A stretch of DNA of 64,000 nt, from NCBI GenBank assembly GCA_021234155.1, contig JAJEKV010000035.1, positions 6,629,891 through 6,693,890 on the forward strand. The letters are read 5' to 3'. The notes under the pieces are model-generated. The model had not been told where the DNA came from. It did not search any database and saw only the letters and a list, made by a program, of their open reading frames with translations. Of the stretch, positions 1 to 10,460 are shown in pieces; positions within the stretch are counted from its first letter, which is position 1, and every line of letters begins with the position of its first letter. The DNA is from Isoetes taiwanensis. Taxonomy: Eukaryota; Streptophyta; Lycopodiopsida; Isoetales; Isoetaceae. Both the position numbers and the translations under genes were made by a program.

Positions 1-3
1 GAC

Positions 4-1502
4 TTGCATACAAGAAAGAGAGCCTGGTCCAATTCCAGCAAAGATGCTTCAAGACACCGGTACAATTCATCCCACACAATTATGTTGCACACCTCGGCAG
101 CAAAGCAATTCGGGGAAGTGCTTGGATACTTTTTCCTGAAGGTGCGCTTGTCTCGGTTATTGATTTTTGCTGAAAATTACAGTTTTAAAATTCGGAAAGA
201 GGCACAATCTTGCCACCGGCACCACGATCAGACATCAATATTGGTTCATATCACATATAGACATGCAACCCGGGATGAGATAGAAGATATGGAAGCTAAG
301 GAAGCAAGAGAGAAGGGAACTAGAGAAGGAAAAGCAAAGAAAGAAAGAGGAAGACAACTCAGCAGATCATCGCCAGTGAGGGAGAATCATAAAGGAAGTA
401 CATTTTATATTTCGGATGATAGAGATCATAGCGGTGAGTTTGTACAACATTGCTTGAAAGTTCATGCAGATCGTTTCGTGAGTACAAAATATTTTGTACA
501 ACAAACATATTTTTGGAGTGATGGTTGCACAAAGACGGTTCAAAGGAGCAAGACCTTTTTGGTATTTAGGAAGGAACTATGTCAATAGTGAAGGAATTGA
601 GTATGAATGGAATTTTTTGCCAGCTCTCATGGGAAAGGAGAACATGATGGACAAGGTGCAATCCTAAAAAGGATTTTGGCAAGAGAACAATTGAAGTATG
701 ATTCCCGGAAATTGAGCGTGCCAAAGACGCTGTGGATTTCATGAATTGGTATATGATGAACAACCCACCGGACCCAAATATAAGAAGGTAAATTCAATCA
801 AGTACCATTGCATTCTTCTTCATTTGAGGTGACATTTTTACATTCTATATTGCAGGTTTTTGGCATATTGAACCCAAAATGTAGACAAATCTGAAAAGAG
901 GGAATGGAGATCACTTTGTGGGAGCTCTAAACTTCATTCCATCAGACCATGTGACAAAACAAATCCTGCAAAAGTTGCCCACAGGTGTCTCTCTTGTTTC
1001 TGTTTCTTTTGCTTTCATGGAAAATGGGATGATTGCATGAACAAAGCTCGATTGGGAGCTCAGAAAACAATCAGCCAACAAAAGCAGTTCAAGATGAAGA
1101 TGAGGATGAGGATGAAGAAGAGGATGATGATGAGGCTAATGAATACCTCAGTTCTGTTCTAGAAGTTGGAGATAACTTTGCTGTAAATGCAGATCCAGAG
1201 GATGCTGAAGGAGTTGACTTTTATGTTCTTAGGTGTACAGAGACTAAACAGACATTGTTAGATGCATATGAAGACTCATGGGGTTTTGCATTTGGTGTGG
1301 GAGAAGTCATAGTTTCTGGCCACTACTACAATGCATTGATGCACTCCACTTTGAGTTATTAGTGGACAAGCCAGTTGCTAGTGTGTACAGTCACCTTATT
1401 AGACAAGTGAAATTTGATATGGAGAGTCTTGGCAACAACAAGTTCAAGATGAGTGAAGAGACATGCCAAAAAGTGATGGCATCCCTTCCTGTAGAGTGCT
1501 AA
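4..1502 (+). pseudogene. Broken transposase-like gene (SDGC / HGKGEHDG family)
   Basis: I see conserved blocks spread over several frames: FVQHCLKVHADRF followed by WSDGC (about 515-529), then EWNFF..SHGKGEHDGQGAILKR (about 605-670), then after a likely intron (donor near 789, acceptor near 856) CGSSKLHSIRP (about 917-947), then a C-terminal part with an acidic run and DSWGFAFGVGEVIVSGHYY followed in another frame by LVDKPVASVYSHLIRQVKFDM. From memory these blocks recur together in multicopy, poorly characterised proteins of plants, cnidarians and fish, and the SDGC and HGK-DG motifs look like parts of an RNase H-like recombinase core; that role is inference. At least three frame changes are needed (near 610, 893 and 1335), two of them in homopolymers. 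The 5' end lies outside the window. It is either a decayed element or a gene with assembly errors. Confidence 0.5.
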
Positions 1503-2149
1503 CACCGCCGATCGTTTTTTTCATACGCCGCTCGGCGCAGAAGCACATCATTCACATGTAAAGTGGCTCATTGTCGCTACATTGTTTCTAACAAACCTAT
1601 TGTTTCTAACAAACCTATCAATGGAAGCTAACAAATTCTTTGTTGCACAGAAATTTGTAGTCTTGACTGACTTGATCAATGTACTGCTGCTGGTGCTTTG
1701 TCTGTTTCTGCTTTGTCTGCTGACGTGCTAATTGTTTTTGAGTTTATGCTTAACCGTCTGCGTCCCTTCAGTTTGGTCCTTGGAAACAAATGGTGGAAAC
1801 TTTTACGCAAGTGTTCAATTGGGGATTTGCTCAAGACAATGCACAAAGTAAATACTCTTAAACCTTTTACATGCATATGTTCAAAGATTGGCTTCATATA
1901 CAGGTTTGTTTGTTTAACCAATTAGGATTTGGACTTCATGATGGATACAGAGACAAGCATAGGAGAAACCATTACATTCAAATATAAACTGGGACAACAA
2001 TTTTGCAAGTAGAAACTCGCAAGTCTTGGGTAAATATTATATTCATTAGATACAAAATTGTTACAATATATGTACAAATACAACTAACTCACTTTGTCTT
2101 TATCACAGGTTACATACAAGGGCTAAGTTACATAAATATTGAAAAGAGT
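1503..2149. other. Intergenic, no gene seen
   Basis: Between the transposase-like remnant and the 3' end of the minus-strand FCP1-like gene I see only short open frames without family motifs. The stretch is AT-rich and probably holds the 3' flanks of both neighbours. Confidence 0.5.
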
Positions 2150-4503
2150 CTATAGACTCTTATTCTCCTTCTGTGAGAATTTCATTCTTTGCATCACTTG
2201 AAGTGCGGTGTCGACAATAAGAGTAGTATCTTGTGTTTTATCTTCTCTTGCAGGCTCTTCATCCTGTTCATTGACAAAATCAGTATTATTACCTGCAGGA
2301 TTGTTATTATTATCTTCATGTACTTTATCTCCCGCCTGCATCAGTATGTTTATACTTATATCATCTATCAAGCCTTGTAGCTTAGACATCTCCTGGCTAC
2401 CAACTTGTACTTCTGTTTCTATTTTCTCCAAAACATGCTCCTTGTCAACCTGTTGCTTATCTGTTTCTATGTTGCTATCATTTTTATTATGAGCTGATGC
2501 AGCAGTAGTTACCTCAATTGCTTCCTCAGGCCAAGCAACTTCTAGGTTCTGTCAAACCAAGTAATTCAAATCAAACAACATACAAAAAATGCAACTAAAT
2601 GAATTGAAAGCAATGACATTACTACAATCACTTCAATAGCATAACAACACAACTAAATGAAATTAAACAACATACCTTAACAATTTCCTTCATTAACTGA
2701 ATGCTTTTGAGAATAGCCACTTTCCACCTCGCTAGTTCACTTAGATGGTCAGCCAGAAGCCTAAGTATGTCGATGTCCTCTTCTTGAACTTTATCTTCAA
2801 CATACTGCTCGTGCAACCACTTTTGAGGATTCTTGGCATTGAGCCAAGTTTGCAGAAAATGCAAACTAAGAAATTGAAACCTTTGTCATTGATGTCATTA
2901 TCAAATTTTTCAATTATGAAGCAAGTGTCTTGTGGGGACAAGAAAGTCTTGTACAATGAGTCATCAACTAGCACTAACTCCCCTACATCCTCAAAAGCCT
3001 CATACACTTTTACAATTGGCTTCATAAGCACCGGCTTGTTGGATTCCTCGAAAAACCGAAAAGGCATCACCTCGCAGACTCTTTTCGACCCCAAATGAAC
3101 TTGAACCTTCCTATAAAGGAAGGTGGCACTATAACATTTAGGATTTCTATGATGTTGTGCTTCATCATAGAAGACCATATGGCTACCTCAAATCTGGCAA
3201 AGCACCCTTCTAAAAACTTTATCGATACGGTGCGCACAACACCACTTTCCCCCCTGCATAATGCTTCTTCAGCTCTGTTTGAATTTTAATTCTGGTTCTT
3301 TTTTGGAATGTGCTCACCAGAACTCCATTTAAGTCTAGGATGACAAGTTTTTTCTTTTCTAAGGGGTCTGCAACATTCATAAAACAAAAAACTCAAACAT
3401 CAACAATTCTGACATCAATTTAACAGTCTTAACAAAACAAATTAGTTCACAACTTCAAATTGCTGTCTTTCAACAAATTAACACAAGTGTCATTTCAAAG
3501 TTTTCAAAGTTTTCAAAGTTTTCAAAGAACTTTCAAGTGTTATTTCAAAGTTTTGGGAACTCGCATTAATGAACACGGACACTAACCAGTTAACATTTTG
3601 TAAATAACATTCTGAGGATCACCTTTTAGAGGTTGTGTTGGCATCTTCTTAGGGGGCCTACCCTTCTTCTTCTTCTCCACTGCAGGTGCTTGTACTTGTT
3701 CTTCTTCTTCTTCTACATTCTTCCCTTTATCAGCAGCCTTTGTTGCAATGTGATCAAGACCACCCCCGGCTTCTTTGTCCGGATCTACAACTTCATCAAC
3801 CACGGAGCTTTCTCCTGCAGGTTCTACTCCTCAACCTCGACTTTATGGTGCTCACTGGCTGCGGGGCGATGTTTAGGAGCTCTTCTTCTTCATCGGTCTT
3901 TGTCAACCACTAGTGCACGTGTTACTCTCTTTTTGGGCTTTTCCTTACCAATCTGAATCAGTAAAGAAAACTAGTTAGAATAGACATGAAATAAAGTTTA
4001 CAAAACAAACACATAAAAACACCAAATGGTTACCTTTTTTAATGCTTCAACTGCTGTTGTAACAGGACTTGGTGATGCCACGCCTTTTGTAAATGAGGTT
4101 TTGGTGATGCCACAGCTGCTAGAGTATAATCAGGAACTAATGGAGACTCAGCAACAAATATTGGTGAAGAAGTTGACTGTTTGTAGGGTGAAGCAAAAGC
4201 ACTACTAGTGCCTGCTCCAAACCCACTGCTGATGGCTACCTCAGCTCCATCTTCAGCTCCAACTTCTAAACCAAGTTCCACAAACAAATCCCTGGGAACT
4301 TCCTTTAAGCACCTGAAGCATGCCTTCTTTTCATACAAAAGCATGCAACATGCCAAGTGATAGGCATGTTCAGATGGCAACTTCATACTCAAAGTATATT
4401 GTGGATTGAATACCAATCCACATGCAAAGACATGAGTTCTCCATAAAACCGGCAACCGCTCTTCATAGTCATGATAGAGATTCTGAAGTGTCTGGTGCAT
4501 CAA
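2150..4503 (-). CDS. FCP1/NIF-type HAD phosphatase-like gene, four exons, with frame breaks
   Basis: On the minus strand I assemble exon 1 about 4503-4035 (donor AAG|GTAACC), exon 2 3952-3587 (cag|ATTGG to ACTG|GTTAG), exon 3 3367-2676 (gcag|ACCCC to AAG|GTATG) and exon 4 2548-2150 (cag|AACC to a TAG). Phases fit at the exon 2/3 and 3/4 junctions. Exon 2 carries an AT-hook-like GRPPK in a basic/acidic linker. Exon 3 carries the FCP1-homology domain: KKLVILDLNGVLV (motif I), FEVAIWSSMMKHNI, NKPVLMKPIVKVYEAF and LVLVDDSLYKTFLSPQ. Motif I is DLNG rather than DLDxT, a variant I recall from plant FCP1-like proteins; loss of the second Asp makes activity uncertain. Exon 4 is acidic and low complexity. 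Frame breaks occur in exon 2, in a C6 run at 3250-3255, near 3086 and near 2855. At 3086 one extra base making a CAG codon would give the expected WGQ, so some breaks may be sequence errors. The true start may lie upstream of 4503. Confidence 0.72.
3493..3527. repeat. TTTTCAAAG tandem repeat
   Basis: Four near-perfect 9-bp units of TTTTCAAAG run in tandem, with further imperfect copies to about 3555. They lie inside intron 2 of the FCP1-like gene. Confidence 0.85.
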
Positions 4504-4663
4504 GCGCCTAGCAGACTTCTAAAGAGACCCCCTTTCTTGAAGTCCGAATTCTAAAGAGGCTTTTTAGCCTTTGCTTCTTCTCCCTTTCGTAATCTTTGCT
4601 TCAACACTTACCTTTGGAAGGCAAGCTTCCGGTTTGGAGCAAGTAAAAAGCTCTCCACTTATT

Positions 4664-4894
4664 TTATGCTTCAAATCGCAACTGGGTCAAATCTTCATCT
4701 GTTTTATCCGCTTTGTCATTCAAAGCGGATAACTCATTCAGAAGTCTACTCACCTCCTTCTTTGCTATATCAATCATTACTTGCTCCCGTGCTAGGGAGT
4801 TGTTGTCAACCTCAATCTTACTAATAATCTTAGCCAAATCGTTTTGACAGTTATCTAACTCTGTTTCCAACTTCTTTACTTCCTCATCAATCAA
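4664..4894 (-). CDS. Hypothetical coiled-coil ORF
   Basis: A 76-residue minus-strand frame is rich in E, K, D, L and N with heptad-like spacing (VKKLETELDNCQNDLAKI, then KKEVSRLLNELSALNDKADK), consistent with a coiled coil. It lies about 160 bp upstream of the first FCP1-like exon on the same strand, so it could be an upstream exon of that gene or a fragment of another one. I do not recognise a family and can place no splice sites with confidence. Confidence 0.3.
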   Translation of the reverse strand: MIDEEVKKLETELDNCQNDLAKIISKIEVDNNSLAREQVMIDIAKKEVSRLLNELSALNDKADKTDEDLTQLRFEA

Positions 4895-5138
4895 AGAAAT
4901 ATTGAAACTACAATTGCAAGCGAAGAAAATTCATTTGGCTGACCACGATTTCGCTTTTAATTCCATCGAGGTGTTCTTACGCCGCCTCGGCTAACGAGGT
5001 GTGCTTTGGCCCTTTGAAGGATGTGCGGTTTTCATTTTTTAACATCTTCTTTCTTTACATCCATATCATCCCTTGGTTTTTTCTCGACCAAACGGTAAAC
5101 TCGCGGACTTGTATGCATCCCAATTTATCTTATGACCC

Positions 5139-5438
5139 TCATGATCTTGCTCTCACGACGACCACAATGCTCCCAAGCAAATGCCAAAGCAACGAAGTTT
5201 CCTCAATTCGTTGTTTGGTAATCCCGCCAGGATACGTGAACTCGACCAAGTCCTCCAATTGTTGCTTAGGATGAGTGCGGACAAAATAAATTTTTATTTT
5301 GCCTTTTTCTTTAAAGGATTGAATGGTTACGTCCATACACCGTTCCAATCTTCTTCGGGCCATAGTATCCTGCGCCAGCCGGTTTCTGGCGAGGAATAAT
5401 CCCTTCTCCGCCATCGCAAAAAGCGTTGAATTAATCAA
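5139..5438 (-). CDS. Hypothetical ORF, unrecognised
   Basis: A 99-residue minus-strand frame begins MINSTLFAMAEKGLFLARN and contains a stretch with alternating charged residues (KEKGKIKIYFVRTHPKQQ). It follows the coiled-coil frame upstream on the same strand and could belong to the same transcript. There is no family match I can name, and the composition could also arise by chance. Confidence 0.2.
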   Translation of the reverse strand: MINSTLFAMAEKGLFLARNRLAQDTMARRRLERCMDVTIQSFKEKGKIKIYFVRTHPKQQLEDLVEFTYPGGITKQRIEETSLLWHLLGSIVVVVRARS

Positions 5439-6746
5439 AGAGCAAGGTATGAAGCAAGCGGCCAGGAAGGAAAAAAATCTCGGAAGCGCGAGGGTACAAT
5501 TCGAATCGTAAAATAGGGTATCGGATCAATTATCGATTTTAGCGAATGATTATGGGTTCGACGGCCGGATCATTGTTTGCAAAAGGCGGGAAGGAAACGA
5601 AGGTGCGAAGAATAGTCGCCCGGCGTGCTTAATCTGCTTCCGCTTGTCGCGCTTTTTTGTACCCCAATATCTAACTTAGACCCTTGGGCATATTTTTAGA
5701 AATATGCCAGATCTAGGATCCACAAATATACACCTCACACCCTCGTATACTTGGATGCTCCCCTATGTATGTGTATACGTATGAAAATACGTAAAGCAAT
5801 GGTAAATACAGGGGCACAAACCATTGCAAGGGAGAAAAAATATTTGGCAATCAGAGACGTTCATTAGCTTCTGAACCTCTCCGGACCCTCTTCTGCTTTG
5901 AACCTCTCCGGCACCTTTGCAGTACCTCTCTGAAACCTCCCAACCAAGCAAATCGGCTCAACATGTACTTGAATTCAGGCGGGATAGATGCTTGGATGCT
6001 TGAATTTAGACAGGATCAATGCAAACGCGGTAAATCACGCTTCTTCAGGTTTGGTAAGCAAGCAGCGATTGTGCAACTAAGTAGGCTGGACTGTGCTTCT
6101 GCAGTCCGCATGAAAGCTCGCAGCTTCATAGGCATAACAGACTTTACAGCCCGAACAACCAGTGGGAAGAAAAAAAAAGGCCTGCCACGATGCCTACTAG
6201 CAACCGGCCGCCATGCTATGCAATAGACGTCAAGAAATTCTATTCTAAAGCCATTGGTTAGATACACAATTTTTTTTTCACTTCAAACCCATCCTCCTTT
6301 TCTCGGGCAAACCATTGACGAAATCTTACTCCAGAGATAATTTGGCAACCTTATTCATACTTATTTTCGTACCAATATCACCCATAACCATTGTAAATGT
6401 AAATGTATGTATCTAAACATATATAATGATTGTAGGAAGATTCGATTCTTTTGTTCTTGCGATTCTTTTGTTCTTTGGCTATATGAGTGACACACGACAA
6501 ATTTTGGTGATCCTGATTCCGTTTCTAACATTGAGGTGTTTTCATCCGGTGAAATTCTCAGGATAAGAGATTGGAAGCTTTCCTTCCAAGGCAAGGAACT
6601 GGGAATTGACTTATACAACCAAATTCGTACGCGCTTTTTGTTCTTTGCTTGCCTTCGAAGGCAAGTATCATAAGAAATTAGGGCAAATACCTCCCTCGTT
6701 TAAATTTAAGTTTCCTTTTAACTCCTGCCTTCCTTTAGATTGAGCT

Positions 6747-6812
6747 CTATACTGGAGATTGATGTGTTCTGCTTTTGATCTATATTGGAGATTGTTGTGT
6801 TCCGCTTTTGAT
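6747..6812. repeat. 33-bp tandem duplication
   Basis: Two adjacent 33-bp units beginning CTATACTGGAGATTG and CTATATTGGAGATTG, both ending CTTTTGAT, differ at only a few positions. They are followed by three AAAAGAC units at about 6824-6845. Confidence 0.85.
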
Positions 6813-7211
6813 TGAGTGTCTACAAAAGACAAAAGACAAAAGACAGGTATTTCTCTTCTCCTCTAGTCGGATCTTTATTCAAATGGATGATTTCCCATGA
6901 CGATCATCCGGAGTTCCTGAACATTTTTTGTCTGGGCTTCCTTCTGGCCACCAAATAAGCGCATTCCAATGCTGATTTTCCGTCTGTGTATGTCTTGCAT
7001 GCTAAAACGACTATTCTGTTCTGTGGAGCTTTTTCGTTGTATCTTGAGGCCGCAAACTGCTTGGTTCTCTACGAATTTTGGAGGCCTTTTGGCAATTATT
7101 AGAGATTTCCAGTAACTAATAGAGACTAGGCGTAGTTTACACTGCAAGTTCGTGCAGATAATCGCTGAGCACAGGTTTACTTAGCTGTGAGAGTTTTAGA
7201 CTATGGCGCTG

Positions 7212-7239
7212 TTTTTTTTTTTTTTTTTTTTTTTTTTTT
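7212..7239. repeat. Poly-T tract of 28 bases
   Basis: An uninterrupted run of 28 T. It could be the reverse-complement poly(A) tail of an old minus-strand retroposon, but no body with family features lies to its right, so the origin is open. Confidence 0.9.
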
Positions 7240-8849
7240 GTGTGCCGGCCAATCCATTTGCAAGCCCAAGCGGATCAATCATGAGCGACATAACAGGATA
7301 TTGCCTGGTGTTGTAACTGAGACAGAAGCAAACCACAGCACCATCTACGGCAATAATAATAAACAGCGGCAACCAAGGCAGATATGTTTTTCCTTATGCC
7401 CACATTTTTCCTTATTATTTTTCTTGTGCAGAGGCTTGCATCAGGAGCTTGCCAAAGTTAAGTCGACCCAATATATCATCTTATCAATGGCAAATAACAG
7501 ATCCAGCAGATCTTTAGCGTCCGAGTTTCATATCATGGAATCAGGCTCGTTTTAAATTGATATTACTCCTTTCTGCATCGTTCTGTGCTGGAATGTGCGC
7601 TTCAGAGGTTTTGGTAACTGGAAAGGATGGTTTTTGCTTTAAAACAAGCAGCTTATTGGCCCTTTCGAATGGTTTGTTGTACGCATGTAAGTACTACTTT
7701 CTGTGATTTCTGTCCAAGCTTTTTGTTTAAGAGTTGCAAGTTCAGGCGGAAGTGTTGTGACGCAAACTTATGAATTATGATGTAAATTTGCTATACACTA
7801 CCGTAGAACTTTGATGCAATACGTGTTTGATGGGAGTGCTCTAGCACTGAATGTACTTACATTTTTTGAATGAAGAGTACTTTGAAGATTTGAATTTGAC
7901 ATGTTGAACATGCTCTGCCAATATTAGCTTCAATTTTGAAGCCATGCAAATGACTTGCAGATCTTTCATTTAATATATTCTCATTGCTTGAAAAATTGAA
8001 TAAATATCCCTTAGGTAATTCTTTGCTAACATATGACAATTAATTAGCTAATTAATGCTATCTACACCTATTTTGTTTGCGTTGTTACAGTGCACACACC
8101 ATTGCTTTCTTCCGTACAAATAATGTCTAGCATTGCTTGAGCTTTGGAAATTGATAGGTGGACCATTGGAAAGATGGCACGAAAATTAAGCTCGGTGTAT
8201 GCGCACTCTAGATGTACACATTAGTACATCCTGCGAAATACGAACATCAAATCATATAAAAACCATAGAAAAAAACGTACAAAAATACAAAAGAAACCCC
8301 CTGTTATTTTGCTACATATTTCGAGAAGGGAATTTTCATTGAGTCCAATTCCCTCAATATGGTGACTTAGAGATCCTTTTAATATCCATTAAGCAAAAGT
8401 GTGGCATTAAGTTTTGAATCTATTGTCGAATAGAATAGAATGGAACCAATGCATTAGATTAACACGCTCAACAATTGTAGTATGTTATGGTAAAGGTTAA
8501 GCCCCAAGCTTTAGCACCAAGGTTCCAAGGTCTTCTTATATGCTTCAAAACTTAAATTCAACTTTGGCGGGCATACATTAAATCTTCACACCATTCTAAA
8601 TTTGCAGGAAGAGCGTTCGGGAGGAGGGCATACCACACAACTTTCTTGCAAGAAGAGCATTTGGGAGGGGAATGTACCACAGACTATTCCAGATTCACAC
8701 AATTTTTCAAATTGTGAGTGAGTGGCTAAGAAAAATGTTCGCGGCCTCGATAAATTTCTTGTAAATGTAAACCTTATATTATTTTCATACTCCATCAGTT
8801 TGGTTGCGTCACTGACGGAAAAAACTCAAGTTTTTACAATAACCGCGAA

Positions 8850-10460
8850 ATGGACTATACTTTGCCTGCGCTCCAGCTCTTCATCTCACAACTCGCACTT
8901 GCCGCGCCCTCTGCAGGAGTAATGGCTATAGGTGGTCTCCGCTTTCAAAGAGCTTGGCTTCAGGCAAGATGAATTACTCGATTCCTTTGCTGTTTTCTCC
9001 GTTGTGTATCATTGAGCAATTTGAGCAAAAAGGATTACAACTCAAATCCTGTTAATGTTATTGCATGTTAGATTCTTGGTTATTTATGCACTTGTAATCT
9101 AAGTATGTTTATCATGCCCAACTTGTTCCTAGATGCTGCCTATGCAATCTACCGGATATAACAATGCTCCATTGGAAGTCTTATATGGCATATTATTTTT
9201 TGCTGATATTGGTGGTGGATGCAAACAATTGTTTGGCTCCATTCATGTTAGTGTCAATCTCTTCAATCATTGTTTCCAGGGTATCATTGTAACAGATCCT
9301 CAACAGGGACATATGGTCCTAGATGATGGAAGTGGTTTGATAGAGTTGGTTTTGCTCAAGGACCAAGAAGAACGCACATGGAAAACAGGTTAATATGGAA
9401 ATATGCTAGTAATTGTTTACCATAATAACATCAAAGAATAGGCTGAATCTGTAAGTTTATGTGGAAAGACCTGTGACCATAGCTTCGATATGGGTAACTC
9501 CTTTTGTCATCAATATATAGTGTGCCAGTTAAAAGTCCGTTGATATCTTAAGCAACATGATGAATATATAGGCAAGGTCAGCTTTTAGCTTATGAGGTAG
9601 CTTAATAATAGATGAAACATAGAGAAGTAACAGTGTTGTGCCTTTACAGTCCCGTATGAATGGCATCAGTTCTTAAATCGGCTTATTTTGCTTGCAGGAA
9701 TGTATGTGTTGGTTATTGGTGCATATACTACAAATAATGGGGTTCCATTGGTCAAGGTGGTTCCACTCTTGTGGTTTTAATATATTGGCTTTTTGAGCTG
9801 TGCTTAGATTGTCTGAATACCTTTCTATATGTGTCTATGGGATAAATATAACATCAGGTCTTAAAGTCCATCTATAAATTGTGCCTGTGGTCACTTTTGG
9901 TTTTGTTATATGGCAATGTAGCCCAGATTCTGTATTCAGCTGGTAGGCAGAGATGACTCAATGGCCAATAATGCCAAGGTCTTGCTGTGTTAACAGTCTG
10001 CCTTTAGTCTAGATACATTTTTCATTGTTCGATCATTCAGCTGGTAGAGACCCAATGGCCAAAAATAGGTGCTTGGCTGCATTATTTTGTGCAGACAAAT
10101 CTCATGTATGCCAATTGCTATCTGGCTGCATTGTTCTTCATTGAAATTTATGTTTATTCTTTACTTGAACTTGTGCCACAGACGTCTGTTGCCATACGAG
10201 TGATGCAAGGACTCTTTTGTTTATTGGGTGCCTAAATGTTAACACTGTTGTTTTGCAAGTCAAACTCATAAAGCCTTCCGTTGAGTTATGCTCATTGAGA
10301 TTTCCTTTCAGAGAAGCTTCTCATATCTTAGGTATTTTGCATGTTTCAGGTACATAAAATTGTAAACTTGTCATCTTCACCACAAAGGGAGGCTCTGTGG
10401 AATCTAGAAGTCCTGGAAGCGCATAAGCTGTTCTATTCAGACCAAATAAGTATGTCTTAG
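8850..10460 (+). CDS. RMI2: RMI2, RecQ-mediated genome instability protein 2 (OB-fold)
   Basis: Four exons give a complete 130-residue protein: 8850-8963, 9280-9388, 9698-9756 and 10350-10460. The start MDYTLPALQLF resembles plant RMI2 N-termini as I remember them, and exon 1 ends GGLRFQRAWLQ. Exon 2 gives GIIVTDPQQGHMVLDDGSG followed by LIEL, the OB-fold core. Exon 3 gives GMYVLVIGAY, and exon 4 gives VHKIVNLS, EALWNLEVLEAHKLFY and a TAG. Phases are 0, 1 and 0, and the length matches plant RMI2. Known role: RMI2 stabilises the RecQ helicase-TopoIII-RMI1 complex that dissolves double Holliday junctions in the nucleus and limits crossovers. The first intron appears to use a GC donor (CAG|GCAAGA), while introns 2 and 3 use GT. 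All ATG-initiated codons are in frame with no stop. I regard this as the most secure host gene in the window. Confidence 0.93.

Larger units (their letters stand above)
5439..8849. other. Long intergenic stretch upstream of RMI2
   Basis: No gene is recognisable over about 3.4 kb. Open frames here (for example 5963-6226 plus, 6361-6618 minus, 7187-7555 plus) lack family motifs, and the last one runs through a poly-T tract. The segment holds a 33-bp tandem repeat near 6.75 kb, an AAAAGAC triplet repeat near 6.83 kb and a 28-base poly-T. The RMI2 promoter should lie in its last several hundred bases, but I see no decisive element. Confidence 0.5.

Noticed and set aside
7187-7555. 122-residue frame
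   Set aside because: It begins with a run of Phe encoded by poly-T and has no motif.
9133-9393. 86-residue frame starting MLPMQSTGYNN
   Set aside because: Its first half is RMI2 intron 1; only the part from 9280 is exon.
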